Position numbers and translations under genes: made by a program
Assembly: GCA_001599295.1 (NCBI GenBank)
Contig: BCGN01000001.1
Location: 1,674,001-1,738,000 of the forward strand
Length of the DNA stretch: 64,000 nucleotides
Source of the DNA: Sporopachydermia quercuum
Lineage: Eukaryota; Ascomycota; Sporopachydermiomycetes; Sporopachydermiales; Sporopachydermiaceae
Direction: 5' to 3'
Notes under the pieces: model-generated
The model's input: the letters and a program-made list of their open reading frames with translations, nothing else
Databases searched by the model: none
What the model was told of the DNA's origin: nothing
Shown: positions 57,574 to 64,000 of the stretch, one piece after another
Layout: every line of letters starts with the position of its first letter
How positions within the stretch are numbered: position 1 is the stretch's first letter

Positions 57574-59532
57574 CTTTAATATGCTATTACTATGTGGATG
57601 TTTTTTGATAGCAAACTCAAAAACCGTTAAATTCTGGTATAATAAAAAGAGAATATGATGTTTTTTATTCTCACAACGTTTGATTTGATTGAATATAACT
57701 CTAAGTGTACAGATTCTAGTGTACAAGGACTCAAGTGTTGATACTAAGGTTAATTATTATTGTCACCTTCTACACACATACATTCACATTAAGCAAATCA
57801 ACTGATTATTAAACTGGTGGTTCAATCAAAATATCTCAGCAACAGTGACAACAACGACAAGACCACGCAGAATAATAATAGTACTAGCAGACAAGTATGG
57901 CTAATATTCAAATTGATTGATTCTCAGACAACCACCTAGTTGGATGCTCTTGCTATCTTTGATGATGCTGTTAACAATTATTGTCCCAATAGCTAAACAG
58001 AGGAAAGGAAGAAATCAGTGGAGGCTGAGGGCTTCAGTCAAGAAAGTATTTACATGTAAACAGATTTTTGAGGGGTGTCGAGATTTGGAAATAAGGTTTT
58101 GTATAATATGCAAGAGTGATGTAGGTGAATACTCTGGTTGATGAGAGTGAGCAAATAGAATTCAAAGAGGAAAATCTTCAGAGGTAATTATTGGGGTTAT
58201 TGAGGTTCTAAGATTGGATTTGGTATTAGTCGGTTGATTTATTAAAGAAATATCTAAAATAGTAAAGTTGATAGCTTAAATAATAAATGTTTCTAATCTA
58301 GCGGTATTAAAGAAACATTAAGGTTAGATTTCCTAGCATAACAGCAGAACTATACATGGACGTGCATAGTTTATATAAACCTTATTGATATATGAGGATA
58401 TATGAGAGAAGACGTCTACGTACAGAATAAAAAACGTTCAAAAGGCTCCTCAAACAGGAAAATTTGTGATAATAATGTTTCAGTAACAATGTTGAATAAT
58501 AAACTCATTTTGTGATCCAAATGTTTTTATGTAACAACTCTTAATTGCATCCTTCTGATCATTCAACATTCAACATGGGGTTAAGATGAAACTCAAAATA
58601 ATATGTATCACGTGATCCANCATTATACCAAATTGAGAGGTATCATCATGTCTTGCCTAGCTATCACAAGCTAGGTCAACTCCCAAATATAATACAAANT
58701 GTTCCTACTCTGAATAATCAGAGTTAGTTTTTATTTGGTTATTCTAAAACCACGATTACAAATTTCCACATTTAATTCATCAATAGGTCTCTTTCATTTA
58801 GACTGTCGTCATTAACTGTCAAATGACAGACAATACACAATGTCTCTCTGCCATTCATAGTTTTTGAAGTGAGATGGGATATCCATGCACTTTATATGGT
58901 GAAACTTTTCGCATAAAACAGAAAAACTTATCACCGAAAAACTTTTTAGATCTTTGAAATTCTCAGTGCAATTTCTTTTATTGAATATTTTAATTGATTC
59001 CATATTATTTGCCAGTATTTAGTGATTGAGAAGCTAGAAATCAATGATACTATTTTATTGTTTTTGGAAAATCTGAAAACATACAAATGGTCGATTGCTT
59101 ACAGGTATGTCTCATTTGATATGACTTCGTTGCTACAGTTCTTCTAGTGAAATCATTAAATTGACACTTGTATTATAACTTACAATTATTTGATGATTTT
59201 TTACTGCTTTTTGAGTAGTACTTGACTATTTGCGTGATCTGATATTGATATGATGATTCTTGACCGATTACTTCTGAATGACTGTTTTAACAGTCATCGA
59301 AATGAAGAATCAAACCAAGAACCGCTACTCTGATTAAATATCCACGAAGAGCGTTTGTTTAACTGAACTCTATCAACTAAATCATAAAAATCTTTGATAT
59401 TCTATTGCATTGATTGTCCAACCTTGCTAACAAATTTCTTAGGAATTCCCCTAGCTTGTGATCTGAATTTATGAGTCTACTGTAAGTGGGGTATGCATGC
59501 TTGTATAGTTGCTATTGTATTTTCTTGTCTTT
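57574..59532. other. Long spacer upstream of RTS1 and downstream of SYM1
   Basis: About 2 kb without a convincing gene. The frame 57917-58141 has a hydrophobic start but no recognisable family. A palindromic TCACGTGA lies at 58608-58615. The rest is A/T-rich. Confidence 0.5.
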
Positions 59533-60358
59533 CTATAATTCTTCTTTCTTTTTCCTTGTGAGATCTCTTTCCCTGTTATCCATATGCTCTAAATCGTCAT
59601 CTTCTGTTTGATACAATTGATTTTGCATCATTTTGTTATTCCTATAACTGAGAAACGTATTCCACAGTGTAGCTGAAAAATTGATAACTAGTAGCCTGTA
59701 TTGCAAAGGGACGAATCCAAAATTAAGGAACTGAACTGCTGGCCATAAACACCAGTTTGCTAGTACAGTTGTTTTGAAATTGTTTTGTAATTTTTGTAGA
59801 ATATGCGACTTATCTTGTCCCTCCAATAAACCCATGACTGTGAAGTACGTGCATACGCCTACTGGGGCAAATCCCACTTGATCAACAGATACTCTAAATG
59901 CCAAGTCTCGCCATCGTAGTCGTTCTGATCCATCAGGTTTGTTTGGTAAATGAGTACCAAATGGCCATTTCACTTTATTGATCACCCTATACCAATTGTA
60001 TCCAAGCGTTATAAAAAAAAATCCACCATAAAACACTGCTCGCATTGATCGATAAACATCAATTGTAGGTAGTTGTTCTGACCCAAATAAATGCAAATCT
60101 AGTCGTGGAGGTTCATAATCACCATTAGTTATTCCCTTTGGAGTGGGAAAGCAAACTTGAGCAATAAAGTCTCCTGTTGTGCATAATATCTGATACTGTT
60201 AGAACGCTATTCACCTGCGAAAGTAAAAAAGTTTTAACAATTCCGATGTTTGTTATGGGCAGAAAATTTCAAATATTACGTACACCAGAAGCTAGGCCAT
60301 TAGCTATCAATGGCCTTGTATGTAGTTGACGTAAGTACCATCGAAAAAAGGTAGCCAT
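59533..60358 (-). CDS. SYM1: Mpv17/PMP22-family mitochondrial inner-membrane protein Sym1
   Basis: Sym1 is a heat-induced mitochondrial inner-membrane protein of the Mpv17 family that forms a metabolite-permeable channel and is needed for growth on ethanol at high temperature in S. cerevisiae. Two exons, 60358-60284 and 60189-59533, joined in phase 0 (donor GTACGT; TTCTAAC then acceptor TATCAG), give 243 residues (S. cerevisiae 197). The splice yields NGLASGILCTTGDFIAQ, aligning without gaps to the family's NAxxxGxLxxxGDxxAQ. Further blocks are YRSMRAVFYGGFFF, FRVSVDQVGFAPVGV, LANWCLWPAVQFLNFGFVP and LWNTFLSY. The tail is longer and more charged than in S. cerevisiae. An earlier AG would leave an in-frame stop, which is why the later acceptor was chosen. 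Confidence 0.93.
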
Positions 60359-61929
60359 TTCCAGCTATGTATATTTTGTTTCAATACTTGTGGTCAATTG
60401 TATGTCTTGACTTACTGTTGAGCTCACTTGCGATTGATTGAAAAGAATGTGGCTGTTCTTCAAACGCTATTGCTACTCCAAACTTGTTCCTGTTACTTTG
60501 AAGTATTCTTGTGCTGTACCAAAATATTTAGTAATTGTATGGTCAAATCTTTATAGCTGCCAATTCGTTTGTTTAATCTGTTTCATTACGTTCTCATTTA
60601 ATTTCTGTGAGTAAAAAAGGAAGTGATTTGGAAAATCAAGTAAAAATAAAATCTTGAAAATTCAACGGTTTAACTGTTAGGCGGCTTACCAATTATTGAT
60701 TCGCGTTTCAGATAAATATTCTGTTTGTCATAATGTTCGGACCCGAAACTGATAAGACAAAGACATTTCTCTGTATGATGTAATCAGTATAACTTCGAAT
60801 AAATGAAAGAAAATGCATAAAGTAAAATAATAAATAAATCAGAGAATTAAATAATGTTACCTGCAAGCTTGTCCTATAAAGAAATATAAGATGGATTGAT
60901 GGAGTAAAGCCTCATCTAGACCCTGGATTTAAAGTTGTTGTAGGCACCGATGGACACTATACTTCGCATCTTGTCTTCATACATTTAATTGCTTTTGAGT
61001 GAATATTGAATAGGGGATTTAGGTGCTATTAATCTAGTTTCTTTTTCTTTTTCTTTTTCCTTGACTCTTTTCTTCTCTACTGGCTTGCATTCGTTAGCTT
61101 AGAAATCGATTGGGCCTGATTATCTCTTGGAAGTTTTGTATAATCATATATAAATTTTTAATAGAGTTCCATGCTTACAAGTTAAGGCGATGGCCTATGT
61201 AAACAGAAAAGAGGAGTGAATTTAGAGAGAAAAATCTAATTGATTTTATAAACTACATAACTTATTAGGCGATTACTTGAATGTTTGGAAAAATAAAAAA
61301 TCACGTGCTATAGAATAACATAATTGCTGTTATAGCTGATCATCAAATGGTAGTCAATCGGCCTTCAGTTATTTATGTGAATCAACGAGAGGGAAGGTTA
61401 TGAAGGAAATGAGGAGAGAAAAAAACGAGACACACAGTTTTTATCAAGATAAAAAGATTCGTCTATTTGTGTTCAGTTTTCGGCAGTCGTTGACAGTAGT
61501 AGGGTTCTGAACTCATTGTGCTTGTGCCAGATGAGTAAATCTATTGTAAAAGTGAATCTTCAGAATAAAATAGAGCTCCGTATGACAAGACCCAGCCAAC
61601 AGGCAGAAGGACAATCTTGGTTGCAGTAACAATCAGGTCTTTAATCATAGATCTATATATCTCTCTAGGATCAATTACTAGTTTTCAACCAATGTATTAT
61701 TGGCATCTACTTAAGAAGTAGTAAACATACTTTCATCTCTACAGAACAAGAAAAATAATGCAAAACAATTACGACTCAAGTAGAAGTAAATATTCAGTAC
61801 TAGGTAATAAAAAATGAAAAAATTAGATATATAAGAAACAAACTAAATTAAAATCAAATCAAATCAAAAAAAGAAAAAACATAGTGGCTGTTCAATAATC
61901 AATTGAAATCAGGGTGATTTAATACACAA
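60359..61929. other. Spacer between PIL1/LSP1 and SYM1
   Basis: About 1.6 kb. It holds a TCACGTG at 61301-61307 and three tandem CTTTTT units at 61041-61058. No gene recognised. Confidence 0.5.
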
Positions 61930-62868
61930 CTAGGCATTTTCAGCGACAGGTTCGGCATCTTCTTCTTTTCCTTCCCATTCTTCTTCACCCGGCAATTCAG
62001 CTTCATCTTCCTCTTCTTCATCGTAATCGCCTTCAATTGACTTCCTGATGGATAAGGTTGGCTTGACAACAGCATTGTCTAAAGTCCAAGAAGCTAAAGC
62101 TTCTTCGGCGTCAATGATAACTTGTTTAGAAGCTTCATAACCATCATAAGCAGGTCTTGTTTCACCTGGAGTGACAGGGGAGTCGTCAAGTAATTCCAAA
62201 AGAGCCTTACCATATCCAGCAATCAAAGCAAGCTTTTCAGTGTGCTCACGAATAGAGTCGAATTGGTAATTGAAAGCAGCCTTTAATTTTTCTCTAGTGA
62301 TATTAGATAATTGGGCTTCAGCAACAAGAGATTCGGCTTCAGCTCTGACTAGCTCTTGTTCCAAAACTGTGATCTTAGGAGAATTAGGATCCTTGTACTT
62401 CAGGTAAGCAATTTGGTCGGTAATCTTTTGTTTACGATCACGGGAAGGTTGAACGGATGCTTCTATGTTTCTGATAGACTTCAAAGTGATTCTGTATTGA
62501 TCATACTTATCAATGAATTGATCTTCTAATTCACCGATTTCGTAGATCAAAACACCAATCTTGTCAGTGATATCAGAAACATCATCATCATTTTCTTCAC
62601 CCCAGAGAGATAATTGCTTAGCAACTTCTCTTCTTTCATTAGCAACAATCTCCATAGATCTCATCACATTTTTTTCCATCTTAATTAACTGGGCCAACTT
62701 CTTCGATAACTCAGGTCCAAATGAACCAGCAGCGGTCTTTCTGAAAGAATGGGCAATGCCACCCTTGCCGAAGAATCTGCTCTTGGTAGTTGATGGAGGT
62801 GGTGGAGGTGCTTGCAATTGAGAAGCTGTTGGGGCTCTTGAAGAGCGTAAAGAGTATGTTCTATGCAT
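61930..62868 (-). CDS. PIL1: Eisosome core BAR protein (Pil1/Lsp1)
   Basis: Eisosome core component that polymerises under the plasma membrane and shapes furrow-like MCC domains; binds PI(4,5)P2. The product is 312 residues (S. cerevisiae Pil1 339, Lsp1 341). The N-terminus has the conserved MHRTYSLRSSRAPTASQLQ segment and a SRFFGKGGIAHSFRKT amphipathic region. The BAR domain spans about residues 45-275, with ELSKKLAQLIKMEKNVMRS and the KLALIAGYGKALLELLDDSP block. The tail is acidic. Several Ser/Thr sites in the N-terminus fit Pkh1/2 control, known in S. cerevisiae. Pil1 and Lsp1 are duplicates in S. cerevisiae, so a single gene could stand for both; I cannot tell which it is closer to. Codon bias suggests high expression. 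There is no intron. Confidence 0.95.
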   Translation of the reverse strand: MHRTYSLRSSRAPTASQLQAPPPPPSTTKSRFFGKGGIAHSFRKTAAGSFGPELSKKLAQLIKMEKNVMRSMEIVANERREVAKQLSLWGEENDDDVSDITDKIGVLIYEIGELEDQFIDKYDQYRITLKSIRNIEASVQPSRDRKQKITDQIAYLKYKDPNSPKITVLEQELVRAEAESLVAEAQLSNITREKLKAAFNYQFDSIREHTEKLALIAGYGKALLELLDDSPVTPGETRPAYDGYEASKQVIIDAEEALASWTLDNAVVKPTLSIRKSIEGDYDEEEEDEAELPGEEEWEGKEEDAEPVAENA

Positions 62869-64000
62869 TTTGTATAAAAAGTAGTTTGTTATTATTAGTA
62901 GTACAATTTATAAGGGTAACAACAATCAATAAGTTACTACAGTTTGGCTCATTAATTGTTCAGTATTCCTTTCAATCAGTGTTGTTATATCAAACGTGAA
63001 GAAGAAGAAGAAGAAGAACCTCAAGGCGGGAATTGTTTGAAGGTAACAAAAGAAGGAGAAGCCAAAGTCAATTGAATTGGCATTGGGGTATTTGCTGTTT
63101 GCATGTACGTAACCTATTTGAGTTTTCTCAATATGAAACACAACTACAAATGTGAATCTACAGTGATGAATTGGGAAGTTACGTATACAAACACAGTGAG
63201 ATTCACCTAATATGTAAGTGAATGTGAGAAAAAGTACATTNTTGGTGTCATTATGCGTCATTAATACAGGAAGAGTGCATATATGTATGGTGATGGCGAA
63301 GGTGGAAAGGATAAGAATTCAGGGATTATTGAATAAGAAATTATTTGAACCATCATATCAAATTATTTTATTACTTAATTCATATTTCATGAATTATTTT
63401 CCTTTGAAATAGTTTCATTATATCAATACTCAATTGCAACNNNNNGTTGCAATTGTAAGAGATGATCCTAGTTTGATTGTGACTATTGAGTGGATGGTGA
63501 CGTGGTTGAGTTCCTTTTGGTTGGTGAAATAATGGAATGAGAGCTCATGTTCGTGATCATTTTACTGCGCACAGATAACGAGCACTCAAATCAACACTGT
63601 GAAGGGAATAATTGGTATGGGTTGCATTAAAAAAAGAAAACCCCTGTGAATTGCAAAAACGATAACTAGTAAGAATATGAGGATACAGGTTCTGATTGTC
63701 TGAACTTTCAATTTGAGCTGTAGCTATTTCTTTATCAGAATAGAAACGACGAAGGTAAATTATCAATCTTGTGAAAAATACGAATTGACCAAAAACACGA
63801 AAGTGTTCTAGTTGTTCTTTGTTTCATCCTGCAGGGAAAATTGTAACTTTATTACTACATAGTGAAGCTCATATGATACTTATGACAGTTCAGTATTCGG
63901 GCATCTATTTTGTTCTGTCATCACTGTTCTCGAATAGATAAAGAAATGTGGTTATCAAGATCTCACTCGACGTTTTGAACAATGTTTTACAATTTATATT
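62869..64000. other. Non-coding end of the window, upstream of PIL1
   Basis: About 1.1 kb. It contains a GAA triplet run near 62999-63019, a 10-bp inverted repeat flanking a 5-N gap at 63431-63455, and no supported gene. Frames near 63.0-63.3 and 63.56-63.77 kb look random. Confidence 0.5.
63431..63455. repeat. Inverted repeat flanking an assembly gap (NNNNN)
   Basis: CAATTGCAAC, five Ns, then its exact reverse complement GTTGCAATTG. The Ns mark unresolved bases. The symmetry may be a real hairpin that blocked sequencing, or an artefact of joining two contigs. Confidence 0.9.

Noticed and set aside
57917-58141. 74-residue plus-strand frame with a hydrophobic segment
   Set aside because: Considered as a small ER protein, but no known family pattern fits.
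1-64000. tRNA genes, rRNA, transposons, LTR elements, CRISPR arrays
   Set aside because: I looked for B-box-like GGTTCGAANCC sequences, long terminal repeats, transposase or reverse-transcriptase motifs and regular spacer arrays and saw none; short degenerate elements could escape reading by eye.

Overview
This window is nuclear DNA from an ascomycete budding yeast (Saccharomycotina). Genes are compact and the flanks are AT-rich. Nearly every recognisable protein has a clear S. cerevisiae counterpart, and introns carry yeast signals (GTATGT or GTAAGT donors, TACTAAC-like branch points). CTG codons fall at conserved leucines in several families (RTS1, UBA4, an alpha-arrestin, a p24 protein), so the species is probably outside the CUG-Ser and CUG-Ala clades. 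Introns are unusually common: I could place 17 in 12 of about 21 genes, most only visible by joining exons across frames. I cannot name the species.

Layout. 1-1068 is the 3' part of an unrecognised nuclear-type protein. PCK1 (3.9-5.5 kb) sits between two long non-coding flanks, followed by a large alpha-arrestin (7.9-11.4 kb). EXO70 (minus, with a 3'-terminal intron), TRL1 tRNA ligase and ESF1 follow. A block matching the S. cerevisiae YHR110W-YHR113W neighbourhood comes next: an ERP5-like p24 protein, APE4, a YHR112C-like PLP enzyme and UBA4, with a TFIIIC-type WD protein (TFC6-like) inserted before UBA4. Then come ESC2-like, BIG1-like and PDE2.

The second half holds a NET1/TOF2-type nucleolar protein with an unexpected Zn2Cys6 motif, a RAD28/CSA WD protein, an unrecognised gene with a problematic 5' end, an SSU1-type sulfite pump, GCD2 (eIF2B delta), RTS1 (PP2A B56 subunit), SYM1 (Mpv17 family) and a PIL1/LSP1 eisosome core gene. 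Most genes are housekeeping: gluconeogenesis, secretion and exocytosis, tRNA splicing and thiolation, rRNA processing, cAMP breakdown, nucleolar cell-cycle control and plasma-membrane organisation.

I saw no transposons, viral remnants, tRNAs, rRNAs or CRISPR arrays. Single N bases are scattered through the window at uneven density, and a run of five Ns near 63.44 kb looks like an assembly join. The most notable observations are the zinc cluster inside the NET1 homolog, the intron richness (including a 24-nt first coding exon in RTS1 and a 17-residue last exon in EXO70), the preserved YHR110-113 neighbourhood, and a coding-like stretch upstream of the unrecognised gene that is broken by one in-frame TGA.
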